Part shown: positions 43,044 through 51,908 of the stretch, piece after piece
Layout: every line of letters begins with the position of its first letter
How positions within the stretch are numbered: the stretch's first letter is position 1
Source: an uncultured Eubacteriales bacterium
GTDB taxonomy: Bacteria > Bacillota > Clostridia > Oscillospirales > Oscillospiraceae
Reading direction: 5' to 3'
Assembly: GCA_900546515.1 (NCBI GenBank)
Contig: URDG01000007.1
Span: 1-64,000 of the forward strand
DNA: 64,000 nucleotides
Notes under the pieces: generated by a model
The model's input: the letters and a program-made list of their open reading frames with translations, nothing else
The model's database searches: none
Told to the model about the DNA's origin: nothing
Program-made: the position numbers and the translations under genes

Positions 43044-43634
43044 ATGATAAAGAAAACGGATGTTATAGATTTTTTTGACCGCTGCGCTCCCTCATGGGAT
43101 GCGGAAATGGTGCGCAGTGACGAGAAGATAAACACTATACTGGATAACGCCGGAGTACATTCCGGCAGCCGCGTACTCGACGTAGCCTGCGGCACGGGAG
43201 TTCTAATGCCGGATTATCTGAGCCGTGGCGTTGCCTCGGTGACTGGGATAGACATCTCACCCGAGATGATAAAGATCGCAGAGCAGAAATTCAGTCAGGA
43301 CAATATACGTTTTGTCTGCGGAGATGTGGAGACAGCGGATGTCGGAAGCGGCTTTGATGCGATCGTTATATACAATGCTTTTCCGCATTTTCCCGATCAG
43401 GAGCGGCTGATCGCACATCTGGCGACGCTGCTTGCTCCTGATGGAATACTGACCGTTGCGCATGGGGCAAGCAGGGAAACGATCGATGCCCATCATCATG
43501 GCTTTGCAAGCAAGGTCTCTGTCGGGCTCATGCCCGCTGAGGAGCTGGCAGCCATGTTTGCCAAATATCTTGAAGTTACAACCGTCATTTCTAACGAAAA
43601 AATGTATCAGGTCGTAGGAAAGCGCAGAGTTTGA
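43044..43634 (+). CDS. Class I SAM-dependent methyltransferase A (small type)
   Basis: 196 residues with AAAGGAA nine bases before the ATG. Motif I VLDVACGTGVLMPDYL and post-I TGIDISPEMIKIAE are clear; the acceptor side has NAFPHFPD and VAHGASRETIDAHHHGF, rich in His. It is homologous to the gene at 53274 (same length, same N-terminal FFDxxAxxWD, matching AxxHFPD/AYQYMPD and the A(H/F)GxxRExxxx region). The acceptor substrate is unknown. Placement with a metal-chelate importer suggests it modifies the imported ligand or a chelator. Confidence 0.8.
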   Translation: MIKKTDVIDFFDRCAPSWDAEMVRSDEKINTILDNAGVHSGSRVLDVACGTGVLMPDYLSRGVASVTGIDISPEMIKIAEQKFSQDNIRFVCGDVETADVGSGFDAIVIYNAFPHFPDQERLIAHLATLLAPDGILTVAHGASRETIDAHHHGFASKVSVGLMPAEELAAMFAKYLEVTTVISNEKMYQVVGKRRV

Positions 43635-43653
43635 CCTGCAGAACGCTGAGATA

Positions 43654-43696
43654 GAAAGGACGCCTGCCGCGGTATAAAAGCGGCAGGCGTCCTTTC
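43654..43696. terminator. Strong bidirectional terminator
   Basis: GAAAGGACGCCTGCCGC and GCGGCAGGCGTCCTTTC form a perfect 17-bp stem between the FecCD operon and the converging leftward operon. Confidence 0.9.
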
Positions 43697-43708
43697 TTTG
43701 CAATAATG

Positions 43709-44221
43709 CTATACTCTACTTGCACAATCTAGACAGACTACCACTCCGTCAACAACGCGAAGAAATGGCTCGGTGCAGGCTTCCCCGCAGCGCGGGCAAA
43801 CTATGCTTTTGTGTCTTTTGAATGTATCCGCCGGTGCTTCAAAGTGCACCTCTGTCTGATCAAATACAGCCTCAAGCGGCGCAGTGAGAATATAATCTGT
43901 CAACTCATCACGGCTCAGGTTTTCCGGCCAGACTTTGGCGACAAGGCGCACGCTTCTGCCTGTTGCGCGATCATAAAAATTGAAGGCCGTTTTTCCTGTT
44001 TCTCGCAGCTCAATGTTTCCGTTGCCCATGGTTGTACCGAAAATCATTTGTATACCATCAAGATAGCAGGCACGGTTTTCTGCAATGCAGCATAGATTAT
44101 GCGCTTTCTTTGACGGCTTCAGAATTTCAAGTGCTTCTGCTGCTGCGCGAACGCCTATGGCAAGTCCGGGGCAATAGTGCCCATGCAATTCGCCTGCTTT
44201 TTTGTATAATTCTTTTATCAT
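43709..44221 (-). CDS. FmdE family protein with C-terminal zinc ribbon
   Basis: ATG at 44221 (behind GGAGGAAC, overlapping the upstream stop as ATGA); 170 residues. The N-terminal GELHGHYCPGLAIGVRAAAE is the FmdE hallmark (H-G-H-x-C-P-G), with CCIAENRACYLDGIQMIFG and GNGNIELRETGKTAFNFYD following. The C-terminus is a four-Cys zinc ribbon, CPRCGEAC and CLDC. FmdE was named from molybdenum formylmethanofuran dehydrogenase operons; in bacteria its function is open, and it often sits next to metal or chelate ABC importers. Last gene of the leftward operon. Confidence 0.88.
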   Translation of the reverse strand: MIKELYKKAGELHGHYCPGLAIGVRAAAEALEILKPSKKAHNLCCIAENRACYLDGIQMIFGTTMGNGNIELRETGKTAFNFYDRATGRSVRLVAKVWPENLSRDELTDYILTAPLEAVFDQTEVHFEAPADTFKRHKSIVCPRCGEACTEPFLRVVDGVVVCLDCASRV

Positions 44222-45009
44222 TTCTGTTCCTCCGTATTCCAGTATATCCATGCGACTTTTGTGTTCACATTATCATCTATCATACCTTCGGCATCACACA
44301 TACCTTTTAGATGAGCGAATGCCGCCATTCTCAGAATCTCCTTATTTGGAGAATCTCCAAAATAATTGCGGTACATATAATCCGTCATTTCTGAAACGCT
44401 GCGCTTATCTGACCAATCGTAATCGACGTACTTTACCATAGGCATATACCCCGCTTCAGACACCGCACGTATTATGCCCGCACAGTCGGCTTTTAGATCC
44501 TTTTCAAAAACCGGTCGGGGCTGCAAACCTATTGCCCGCATAATCGCATCGCGGAACGGCTGCTGCCAGTCATAAAACCTTGCAGCAAAACACCAGCCGT
44601 GCGTCATGCGGCTCATTTTACGCACGGTGCCGACATCATGAATGGCAGGCGACATTGTGGAGATAGCAAGGTCGAAGCCCTCCGCTAACATCTCCTCTGT
44701 ACCGGTGAGGTCATTGAAGTCACAGCACAATGCTGTCCATGGAGTTTTGAACGGCTCCATATTCTCTTTTGCCAGCTGTATCATTTTTTCGGATAAGTCG
44801 ACGAGCGTTACGTCGCAGCCAAGACCGGCAAGATAAGTACCGTATTTGCCGACGCCGCAGCCGATGTCTATCACGCGGCAACCCGGCATGAGCATCCCGT
44901 TCTCTACCAAAAACTGAAGAAGACTGGTGTTGTATTCGTTGATGCCAAGTTTGAAAACACTCTGATAATCGCCAGAAACTCTGTTCCACTTTTCCCGTTC
45001 GGTTATCAT
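44218..45009 (-). CDS. Class I SAM-dependent methyltransferase B (large type)
   Basis: 263 residues. Motif I VIDIGCGVGKYGTYLAGLGC, acidic VDLSEKMIQLAKENM, then DLAISTMSPAIHDV and a C-terminal cap ending VAWIYWNTEE. The S-x-M-x-PAI motif and the terminal W-x-W-N pattern recur in the gene at 54240, so these two are paralogues. It lies between the dual ATPase gene and fmdE in the leftward operon. Substrate unknown; association with two importers suggests methylation of an imported metal complex or its carrier. Confidence 0.8.
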   Translation of the reverse strand: MITEREKWNRVSGDYQSVFKLGINEYNTSLLQFLVENGMLMPGCRVIDIGCGVGKYGTYLAGLGCDVTLVDLSEKMIQLAKENMEPFKTPWTALCCDFNDLTGTEEMLAEGFDLAISTMSPAIHDVGTVRKMSRMTHGWCFAARFYDWQQPFRDAIMRAIGLQPRPVFEKDLKADCAGIIRAVSEAGYMPMVKYVDYDWSDKRSVSEMTDYMYRNYFGDSPNKEILRMAAFAHLKGMCDAEGMIDDNVNTKVAWIYWNTEEQK

Positions 45010-45038
45010 AGGCAGCTCCTTTCCGGTTCGTTATTCAC

Positions 45039-46691
45039 TCAGTGCGCAGCGACATTATACATTAACTCTGCTATCTTTTCTGGAGGTAATGCACGCTCCA
45101 GTTCCTTTAACACGCCGTCTCTGAGCAGGTATATCCTGTCGGATATTTTTAACGCTGATGGCAGGTCGTGTGTCACAACAAGCATCGAAAATCCGCTGGT
45201 ATTCTGCCTTGCTTTCAGCAGCCTGTTCAGATTTGCTTTGCTTGAGCTGTCAAGCATAGATGTAGGTTCATCTGCAATCAAAACACTCGGCTGCGTGATC
45301 AAACATCGTGCTAAGCCTACTCTCTGCCGCTGCCCGCCGGAAAGCGTATGTATTTTACGTTGAAGGAAGGTATCTGTATGCTCAAGGCCAACCGCTTCAA
45401 GTACAGCCTTTACCTCTACGTGATGATCGCTCTTATCTACAAAAAGGTACAGTGGTTCATTGATTGCATTATACACGCTCAAATGGGGATCAAGTGAGTC
45501 GCCGTGATCCTGCATTAAAAACTGCAGGCCATTCATGCGGCGGTATATGCTGTCATAGTCCGCCTTTCTCCCGCAAAAGGTTACGCTGCCTGAATCCTGT
45601 GCAAGGAATCCGGCCAGAATATTGCACAAAGTCGTTTTGCCGCTTCCGCTGCGTCCGACTATCGAAACAATTTCTCCGCTATACAGTTCAAGATTACATC
45701 CAGTAAGAACGGTTTTTCCCCCATAAGATTTTTTGATTTCCTCGCATTCAAGGACATTTACTATTCCCCCACGTATACATGATAGTTTTCCGCCGCCTGC
45801 ACTTTCCGTCAGCTCTGGAATGTAGCAGAAGCAGTCGGGGATACTCTGTGTGCATCTTCCCGCAAATGGGCAGCCAGATTCTTGCCCACCACTATTATCG
45901 TCTCTTATTCCCCATGCGTCCTTATAAAGATTCAGCTCGACCGCACAGTTTAACAGCGCACGGCTATACGGATGTCTAGGCATGCGAATGAGCGCGGCGG
46001 TCTCCGCTTCCTCGCATATAATACCCTGATACATAACAATGGTTCTGTCCGCAAGCTCTGCGGCTAAGGCCATGTCATGCGTCACACAGATAAACGCTGT
46101 GCCGTAGTTCTTTTTTATTTTCTTTATTAATGACACAAACTCGTTGCGTGATGCGGCATCAAGCGAGCTTGTCGGCTCGTCGAGATATATAAGTTCTGGC
46201 GTCAGCGAAACGGCGCAGGCTATCTGAAATTTCTGGATCATGCCGCCTGATAAGTCATGCGGATAATTATCCAGAACGCTTTCATCAAGCCCGACTTCTC
46301 TCATAAGCTCAAGCGCCTTCTTCATAATCTCTGCGCGGTCAAATTTTTTAATGAGGATTTCGAAGAGAGATTCTTTAAGTGTCAGACGTGGGTTAAGATA
46401 TTCATTGGAGTTTTGAAACACCATTGAAAAGCTGCTGAACCTGTATTTTCTCAGCACCAGCTCTTTCATGCCAACAAGCTCGATACCCTTAAACTTGACT
46501 TCGCCGCTGACGATTGCATCATCGTCCGAAAGGCATGAAAGCGCTTTCAAAAGCGTTGTTTTGCCGCTTCCTGATTCTCCGATTATAGCGACTGTCTCTC
46601 CGTTGTTAATTTCAAAGGCCAGCGGACGGAGAACAAAATTTGACTTTCTGAATTTTACCGAAAGATTTTTTGCTTCAAGTAATTTCCACAT
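45039..46691 (-). CDS. Fused two-domain ABC importer ATPase (NikD-NikE / DppD-DppF fusion)
   Basis: 550 residues in two complete ABC halves. Half 1 (about 1-260) has GESGSGKTTLLKALSCL, LSGGMIQKFQIACAV, LIYLDEPTSSLDA and an oligopeptide-type C-terminal Cys segment (CPFAGRCTQSIPDCFC). Half 2 (about 275-550) has GRSGSGKTTLCNILAGF, LSGGQRQRVGLARCL and VLIADEPTSMLD. The rightward operon encodes the same functions as two separate proteins. ATG 46691 is preferred; a TTG at 46709 overlapping the permease stop (TTGA) is an alternative. It energises the permeases encoded just upstream. Confidence 0.88.
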   Translation of the reverse strand: MWKLLEAKNLSVKFRKSNFVLRPLAFEINNGETVAIIGESGSGKTTLLKALSCLSDDDAIVSGEVKFKGIELVGMKELVLRKYRFSSFSMVFQNSNEYLNPRLTLKESLFEILIKKFDRAEIMKKALELMREVGLDESVLDNYPHDLSGGMIQKFQIACAVSLTPELIYLDEPTSSLDAASRNEFVSLIKKIKKNYGTAFICVTHDMALAAELADRTIVMYQGIICEEAETAALIRMPRHPYSRALLNCAVELNLYKDAWGIRDDNSGGQESGCPFAGRCTQSIPDCFCYIPELTESAGGGKLSCIRGGIVNVLECEEIKKSYGGKTVLTGCNLELYSGEIVSIVGRSGSGKTTLCNILAGFLAQDSGSVTFCGRKADYDSIYRRMNGLQFLMQDHGDSLDPHLSVYNAINEPLYLFVDKSDHHVEVKAVLEAVGLEHTDTFLQRKIHTLSGGQRQRVGLARCLITQPSVLIADEPTSMLDSSSKANLNRLLKARQNTSGFSMLVVTHDLPSALKISDRIYLLRDGVLKELERALPPEKIAELMYNVAAH

Positions 46692-46705
46692 AGCGTGTAC
46701 GCCCC

Positions 46706-47500
46706 TCAACTGTGAATACTGTGCTCAAATTCTCTTGCGAACAGTCTGAGCAGCACGGTCACACCGACAAGACACATCAACGGTGACATCAACCACCATT
46801 TCCAGTAGTCAGTAAAATAAATGCCGGTGTATGAAATTGCCTTATTTATCATCAGCCCCCATGAGCGGGCGGTCGGATCTGACAGGCCGAGGAATGCAAG
46901 CGAAGCCTCCTGAATGATTGCCTTGCCGACCACAAACAACGCATTTGCCGTAACGAGCGGAAGTATCTCCCGGTACATATGCACTTTGAAAAGATAGCCT
47001 ATTTTACCGCCGTAACGCTGAGCCATCTTTAAATATCCGCTGTTTTTTATATCGAGTGTTTCTGCTCTTACTATTTTCGCTATTGGTGCCCACGAGAATA
47101 AAGCGACGATGATTATAATATTTGCTCTGCTCTGACCAAGAAACGCGCCGATGAGAATCATTATAGGCAGCTGTGGTACAGCGAGAAAAACGTTTATTAC
47201 GAAGCTGATAAACGCATCAAGTTTACCGCCTGCATATCCGGATACAACTCCCATAAAGCAGCCGAGCACCGCCGCAAACGCTGCCGCGCAGATACCCGTC
47301 AGCATACTGCTGAAATAGCTCTTGGAAACCTGCCCGTATATATCCACGCCAATTACGTCGGTACCAAGTATGTGTTCTGCCGAGGGTTTCTCAAGAATGC
47401 CGCCAGACGCCAGATTATACTCCTGCGTTATTGCCCCGATTAGGAAAAAAACAGTCAGCAGGATGAGAAGTGAGAAATATATTTTAGTTTGCTTTCGCAT
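46706..47500 (-). CDS. Oligopeptide/nickel-type ABC permease, NikC/DppC-like
   Basis: 264 residues with six helices. The N-terminal HILGTDVIGVDIYGQVSKSY is the DppC-type entry motif, and the EAA loop region SWAPIAKIVRAETLDIKNS, then ASLAFLGLSDPTARSWGLMI, is standard. Start 47500 is preferred over 47506 because AGGGAGA needs about six bases of spacing. It overlaps the previous permease gene by 17 bases. With the NikB-like partner it forms the channel of the leftward importer. Confidence 0.9.
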   Translation of the reverse strand: MRKQTKIYFSLLILLTVFFLIGAITQEYNLASGGILEKPSAEHILGTDVIGVDIYGQVSKSYFSSMLTGICAAAFAAVLGCFMGVVSGYAGGKLDAFISFVINVFLAVPQLPIMILIGAFLGQSRANIIIIVALFSWAPIAKIVRAETLDIKNSGYLKMAQRYGGKIGYLFKVHMYREILPLVTANALFVVGKAIIQEASLAFLGLSDPTARSWGLMINKAISYTGIYFTDYWKWWLMSPLMCLVGVTVLLRLFAREFEHSIHS

Positions 47501-48458
47501 AGTCATTCTCCCTGCTGATGAAAAGCCCTATTATGTCTGAAATATATGAGCTGAGCAGCACGATTGCTGTTGCAATGAGAAACACACCTTGAATCAGCGG
47601 ATAGTCGCGGTACACAACCGCATCGCGCATCAGTTTACCGAGTCCCGGATATGCAAAAACGTTTTCAACGAGCAGGGTCGCCTCAACGCATCTTGCAACG
47701 CAAAGAAAAAACCTTGCCACGACCGGCATCATGCCGTTGAGCACAATATATTTGCGCCATATACGTCTTGGAGGGAGCCCTTTCGCCCGTGCGGCATATA
47801 CATACTTTTTCTCCGCAATGTTCAGAAAGCTTGTGCGTGCGGTGAAATAAAACATCGGGGTAGTTGCAAGCACCATTGCCGAGACAGGCATAAGACTATG
47901 AATAAGAATATCCGAGACATGCTCCCACTCGTTTTGATATCTTGCAAAGCTGGAGAATGCGCCGGAGAGGGGTATCCATTTCACCTGCGCCGCAACAAGA
48001 AACAGCAGCGCTATACCGATTAGGAAGGACGGAACCTCCGCCATAACAGTCATGAAACCGTATATCCCCGGGTCAATGCGCGGATGATTTACGCTGAGTT
48101 TTGCAAGCATGAGTCCGAACAGAAGGCTCAAGACCTGCGTGGAGAATATCATATAAAGGCTCCAGCCGAGCTTTGATATGACCAAAGAGAGCACGGGCCC
48201 TTTGTAATAAATACTCGTGCCGAAATTACCATGAAGATTATTTCTCACAGTTTCTGCAAACTGTGTAACCAACGGTTTGTTCATACCGTAATACTCTCGC
48301 ATTACCGCTTTATGCTGCTCAGACATAAGCCCCGATGTATCCGTATCCGCATAATCCAAATATGAAAACGGATCACCCGGCATCAGGCGTGGAACGAAAA
48401 AAGTGAATATATATATTACAAGAAAGGTGAGAAGCAGCATTACCGTTTTTCTCTTCAT
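47484..48458 (-). CDS. Oligopeptide/nickel-type ABC permease, NikB/DppB-like
   Basis: 324 residues; the N-terminal helix is followed by VPRLMPGDPFSYLDYADTD, the P-G-D-P motif of the DppB group. There are six helices, with the EAA loop near YVYAARAKGLPPRRIWRKYI and a C-terminal VFAYPGLGKLMRDAVVYRDY. The ribosome binding site is GAGGGAAC. It is 77 bases downstream of the binding-protein gene, with a small hairpin between them that may set the high binding-protein to permease ratio. Confidence 0.91.
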   Translation of the reverse strand: MKRKTVMLLLTFLVIYIFTFFVPRLMPGDPFSYLDYADTDTSGLMSEQHKAVMREYYGMNKPLVTQFAETVRNNLHGNFGTSIYYKGPVLSLVISKLGWSLYMIFSTQVLSLLFGLMLAKLSVNHPRIDPGIYGFMTVMAEVPSFLIGIALLFLVAAQVKWIPLSGAFSSFARYQNEWEHVSDILIHSLMPVSAMVLATTPMFYFTARTSFLNIAEKKYVYAARAKGLPPRRIWRKYIVLNGMMPVVARFFLCVARCVEATLLVENVFAYPGLGKLMRDAVVYRDYPLIQGVFLIATAIVLLSSYISDIIGLFISRENDYAKAN

Positions 48459-48496
48459 GATGTTGTTCCCTCTTTGGAGCAGGTTATAAAACGAAA

Positions 48497-48517
48497 AGGG
48501 GGCAATATGCGCCCCCT
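48497..48517 (-). terminator. Intra-operon hairpin after the binding-protein gene
   Basis: AGGGGGC and GCCCCCT with a seven-base loop between the binding-protein and permease genes; probably a stabiliser or attenuator of the upstream message. Confidence 0.5.
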
Positions 48518-48535
48518 GTATTCGTTAGAAGATGT

Positions 48536-50167
48536 TTAGAATTCAGAGTCCGAGGTGTATGACAGGCGGCAGTTTGCAAACTGGGTACTGTTGAAGCATG
48601 CCTGCCAGCAGTTATATTCTGCCGGACGATACATCGCATAGGAGACCTGAGTGATAAGCGGTAGCTGGGGGATATCCTCGGAGATTATCAGCTGAGCCTT
48701 GTTGTAGGCGTCCTTAAGCTCGCTACTATCGAATATGCCGGGGATGGAGCCGATAAGGCTGACAAGCTCATCATTAGAGTAGCCATAGGTTACCCATTTG
48801 CTCTTGCCGGGAGTACCGGCATAGATCGCACTCAGCATGGAAACGGGCTCAGCATTCCAGCCGCCATGATAGGTCAGCAGAATGTCGTAGTCACCGGAAG
48901 TCGCCATACTGTCGCGGGTGGGAACATCATAAGATTCAACAGTAACCTCAACGCCGACTGCTTCAAGATCCATCTTCACAAGCTCTGCGAGTGTAGCCTC
49001 AGCTGGGGTATCCTGACCAATGACAAAGCGCAGCTTAAGACCGAGTGGAGCAAGAACTTCTTTTGCTGCTTCTGCGTCGTAATCGTACTTTATGACATCA
49101 TCGCAGTAGAACGGATTGGTCTGCGGGACATAACCTGCACTTGCTACATGCCCGAGCCCCTGAAACACTGAGTCAACCATCTTATTGCGATCAAGGGCCT
49201 TGTAAAGAGCTGCTCTAACTCCAACATCCTGAAGCTCGGGAACTTTCTCCATGTTGAGCATAAGACGATATCCCATCTCGTCGCTCTTGGGAATCATTGC
49301 AATATCGTCTCTTGCAGCGTATGCGTCATAAAGGTCTGCAGAAACATCCGTCATTGCGATATCGCCGTTTTCAAAAGCAAGGATGTTGTCGCTTGTGGGG
49401 ACATAGTCGATATAATGGGCGGCGGGCTTATGACCGTAGTAGCTTTCGTTTGCCTCAAACTGATAGCTGCCGGTCGCACTGTCGTACGAAACAAGCTTAT
49501 ACATGCCGCAGCCAATATACTTGTCATCACCGTCATAGTTATACGGATCCTCAACATTTTCCCATATGTGTCTCGGAATAATTGGGAGAGTACCAATGTT
49601 GCCAGTGTTCGTTGAAAGCGCTTTTGCAGCGTATATAACGATGGTGTAATCGTCGGTTACTTCATAATGGTCAATGATAGAGGAATCTGCCGTGAACAGA
49701 TTGCCGCCATTGTTGGGATACTTTGAGTAATAGTCAATAGAGAAAGCAACGTCGTCCGCAGTTACCGGCTCGCCGTCGTGCCAGAGTGCGTCCTTATGCA
49801 GCGTAAAGGTGTAGACAAGATTGTCATCGCTGATAGACCATGTTTCCGCAAGCCAAGGGATATAGTTATCGGGACCCTCCTGCAGAAGAGAGTCGAACAC
49901 ATGGCGCATCTTTGTGCTGCCGGGACCGCGGGTGGAATGGCGGAATGGGTTCGGACCTCCGAAATCTCCGCCGTCGTTGCTGAGGCGCAGGACTTCTATG
50001 ACGTACTCCCTTTCGGCGGGAGCTGCGGTGACGGCATCCGTAGAGCCAGGGTCTGCCGCCGTGCCGGCGGAAGCGGGCTGCCCGGTGCCTTGCTGGTCAG
50101 TGCCGCCACATGCGCACAGTGCAAAAATCATGCACAGTGCAAGGATCATTGCGAGAGTTTTTTTCAT
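48536..50167 (-). CDS. Family 5 substrate-binding lipoprotein of the leftward importer
   Basis: 543 residues. Lipoprotein signal MKKTLAMILALCMIFALCAC with lipobox FALCAC, then a Thr/Ala/Pro linker and an SBP_bac_5 fold: LAETWSISDDNLVYTFTLHK, DALWHDGEPVTADDVAFSID, GCGMYKLVSYDSATGSYQFE and the late hinge VEVTVESYDVPTRDSM. Family 5 proteins bind oligopeptides, nickel or nickel/cobalt-chelator complexes. Given the His-rich metal sensor that appears to control the locus, a metal complex is the best guess. It heads the importer part of the leftward operon. Confidence 0.9.
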   Translation of the reverse strand: MKKTLAMILALCMIFALCACGGTDQQGTGQPASAGTAADPGSTDAVTAAPAEREYVIEVLRLSNDGGDFGGPNPFRHSTRGPGSTKMRHVFDSLLQEGPDNYIPWLAETWSISDDNLVYTFTLHKDALWHDGEPVTADDVAFSIDYYSKYPNNGGNLFTADSSIIDHYEVTDDYTIVIYAAKALSTNTGNIGTLPIIPRHIWENVEDPYNYDGDDKYIGCGMYKLVSYDSATGSYQFEANESYYGHKPAAHYIDYVPTSDNILAFENGDIAMTDVSADLYDAYAARDDIAMIPKSDEMGYRLMLNMEKVPELQDVGVRAALYKALDRNKMVDSVFQGLGHVASAGYVPQTNPFYCDDVIKYDYDAEAAKEVLAPLGLKLRFVIGQDTPAEATLAELVKMDLEAVGVEVTVESYDVPTRDSMATSGDYDILLTYHGGWNAEPVSMLSAIYAGTPGKSKWVTYGYSNDELVSLIGSIPGIFDSSELKDAYNKAQLIISEDIPQLPLITQVSYAMYRPAEYNCWQACFNSTQFANCRLSYTSDSEF

Positions 50168-50224
50168 TTTTTTGTCTCCTGTTTGTTTTTCTGTTATATC
50201 TGGCCCATATGGGCAAATATACGT

Positions 50225-51229
50225 TCAAATGCTCTCGACGAGGTCTCCGTTTCTCATGCGCTCGCGGCATTGCATAATTTTTTCGTTCATTCTTTCAAGC
50301 TCCGCCAGCACCGCGCGTTCACTGTCTGTTGTTTTAATGACCCTTTGGATGCCGCCGTTCTTGATTACTATACGGCGGTCAGCCTGAAGGGCGAGCACGG
50401 GGTCATGCGTTGCCATGAGGACAATCTTTTCTGCTTTCAGAAGCAGGTCTATTGCATTTTTTCGGTTAATACCGGCATTCTCGATTTCGTCGATAACAAC
50501 TATCGGAGCAGTGCTTATACATGCCGTATCGGCTATCATCAGTGCTCTTGACTGACCGCCACTGAGCGATGTAACCGGCATATTCATTTTCAGCGGTTCG
50601 CCAGAAAGAAGGTTTGCCGACCAAAGGATTTCTTCGGTCTTACTATCTTTGTCTTTTATCATGTGACTGTCACAATGAATATGAAGGAACTTTTCTACCG
50701 TGATATCCATGACAAAGTTCATCGTTTGGGATAACTGCGCAACAAGCTTTTTATCTATCGAAAACCGCAGTGACTGCGGCGGGACCTGACCGTTAATGAG
50801 TATCTTTCGCTTCGTAGGGGTATCCCCCTGAGCTAGCCATTCTATGTCACTGAGGAGTCTGCTTTTCCCGGAGCCTGTAGCGCCTACGATTGAAACCACA
50901 TCGCCCTTTTTCAGCGTCAGCTCCGGCACCTCCGGGTTGCCATCCTTGTCACGACCGCACATTATAGTGATCGACTCAACGTTCAACTTTTCTCCACTGA
51001 GCCTTTCAAGCATCTGAAATATAAACCTTTCGAGAAGCCCAGGAAGCTCATCCCGGTCAAAGCCGACTTCATCGAGAGTGAAATACTCAAGTTCCTCAAT
51101 CCACTGTCCGAGTGAACGCATATCCGTTTTCGCTGGAGACTCTATCGCGCACGACAAGAAAAAATCGTCAAGAAACGGGTATGTCTTATATGCCTGCTCT
51201 ATTGTCAAGGAAAGGATGTCACTGTTCAT
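50225..51229 (-). CDS. Cytoplasmic ABC-type ATPase with DUF1858-like N-terminus
   Basis: 334 residues. The first 40 (LSLTIEQAYKTYPFLDDFFL) resemble DUF1858, a small helical domain. Then comes a single ABC domain: Walker A VGATGSGKSRLLSD, Q-loop in VAQLSQTMNFVMDI, signature TSLSGGQSRALMIADT, Walker B IVVIDEIENAG and MATHDPVLAL. The Walker B has EIENAG instead of the usual DEPTxxLD, which sets it apart from importer ATPases, and there are no membrane partners in its immediate gene pair. It is co-translated with the GTPase upstream (overlap 11 bases). Role unknown; possibly energising metal handling rather than transport. Confidence 0.7.
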   Translation of the reverse strand: MNSDILSLTIEQAYKTYPFLDDFFLSCAIESPAKTDMRSLGQWIEELEYFTLDEVGFDRDELPGLLERFIFQMLERLSGEKLNVESITIMCGRDKDGNPEVPELTLKKGDVVSIVGATGSGKSRLLSDIEWLAQGDTPTKRKILINGQVPPQSLRFSIDKKLVAQLSQTMNFVMDITVEKFLHIHCDSHMIKDKDSKTEEILWSANLLSGEPLKMNMPVTSLSGGQSRALMIADTACISTAPIVVIDEIENAGINRKNAIDLLLKAEKIVLMATHDPVLALQADRRIVIKNGGIQRVIKTTDSERAVLAELERMNEKIMQCRERMRNGDLVESI

Positions 51230-51908
51230 ATTCCCGCATCTCCCTCATTGTTGCGAGCCTGCATTCGTTCTGCAGATGCCTCTCTCCCACGCAGTAAGCG
51301 CACACGGCAGCGGGCATGGTAAAACGCAGGTAAAAGTCATCAAGCTCTGATTTTCCAGTCTGTTTGAGCAGCTGCGAAAGCTCAAGGCAACCCTGTCCTG
51401 TTATACCGTTTACTTGAAAAATTACAGCATTCGGATTTGCCTGACGAACATAAAAGGAGAACACTTCTCGCTCTGCCTGAGAGACAACATCACCTTTTGT
51501 TACTGCTATAATATCGGCTTTTTTCAGCATCGGCCCTATCTTTCGCGGAGTCTTTGCGCCCATTAGATTATCAATGACGCAGATCGAGGCTATATCCTTG
51601 AGGTGCGGCGAACAGCGGTTGCATAGCCCGGCGCTCTCAAGGAATAGAACATCCAATTCTTTTTTCATGCCCCAGTCGTTGCAGGTAAGGACAGAAGACA
51701 CATAAAAATGATCCGGACACAGATTGCCGGAAAGTCCGGTCAAAACCTTTATTCCGTTTTTCGCATAGAGCTCATCATCTTCTGTTGTAAGACAGTCAAA
51801 CTTTGCAACGCCGACCTTTTTGCCGGCTGCCTTATAGATATGTGCTATATGTAAAATAACTGAGGTTTTTCCCGCAGAGGCAGGACCCGATACAGTGATT
51901 ATCTTCAT
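51219..51908 (-). CDS. HypB/UreG-like (G3E-type) GTPase, possible metallochaperone
   Basis: 229 residues. P-loop VSGPASAGKTSVILHIA, a switch-like VAKFDCLTTEDDELY, LFLESAGLCNRCSPH with a Cys-x-x-Cys where HypB/UreG carry metal ligands, and a guanine-specificity motif variant in IIAVTKGDVVSQAE (TKGD for NKxD). A C-terminal Cys cluster (CAYCVGERHLQNEC) is extra. HypB and UreG load nickel into enzymes, so this protein could pass on metal delivered by the importers. It overlaps the upstream gene by four bases (ATGA). The target enzyme is not in the window. Confidence 0.72.
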   Translation of the reverse strand: MKIITVSGPASAGKTSVILHIAHIYKAAGKKVGVAKFDCLTTEDDELYAKNGIKVLTGLSGNLCPDHFYVSSVLTCNDWGMKKELDVLFLESAGLCNRCSPHLKDIASICVIDNLMGAKTPRKIGPMLKKADIIAVTKGDVVSQAEREVFSFYVRQANPNAVIFQVNGITGQGCLELSQLLKQTGKSELDDFYLRFTMPAAVCAYCVGERHLQNECRLATMREMREYEQ

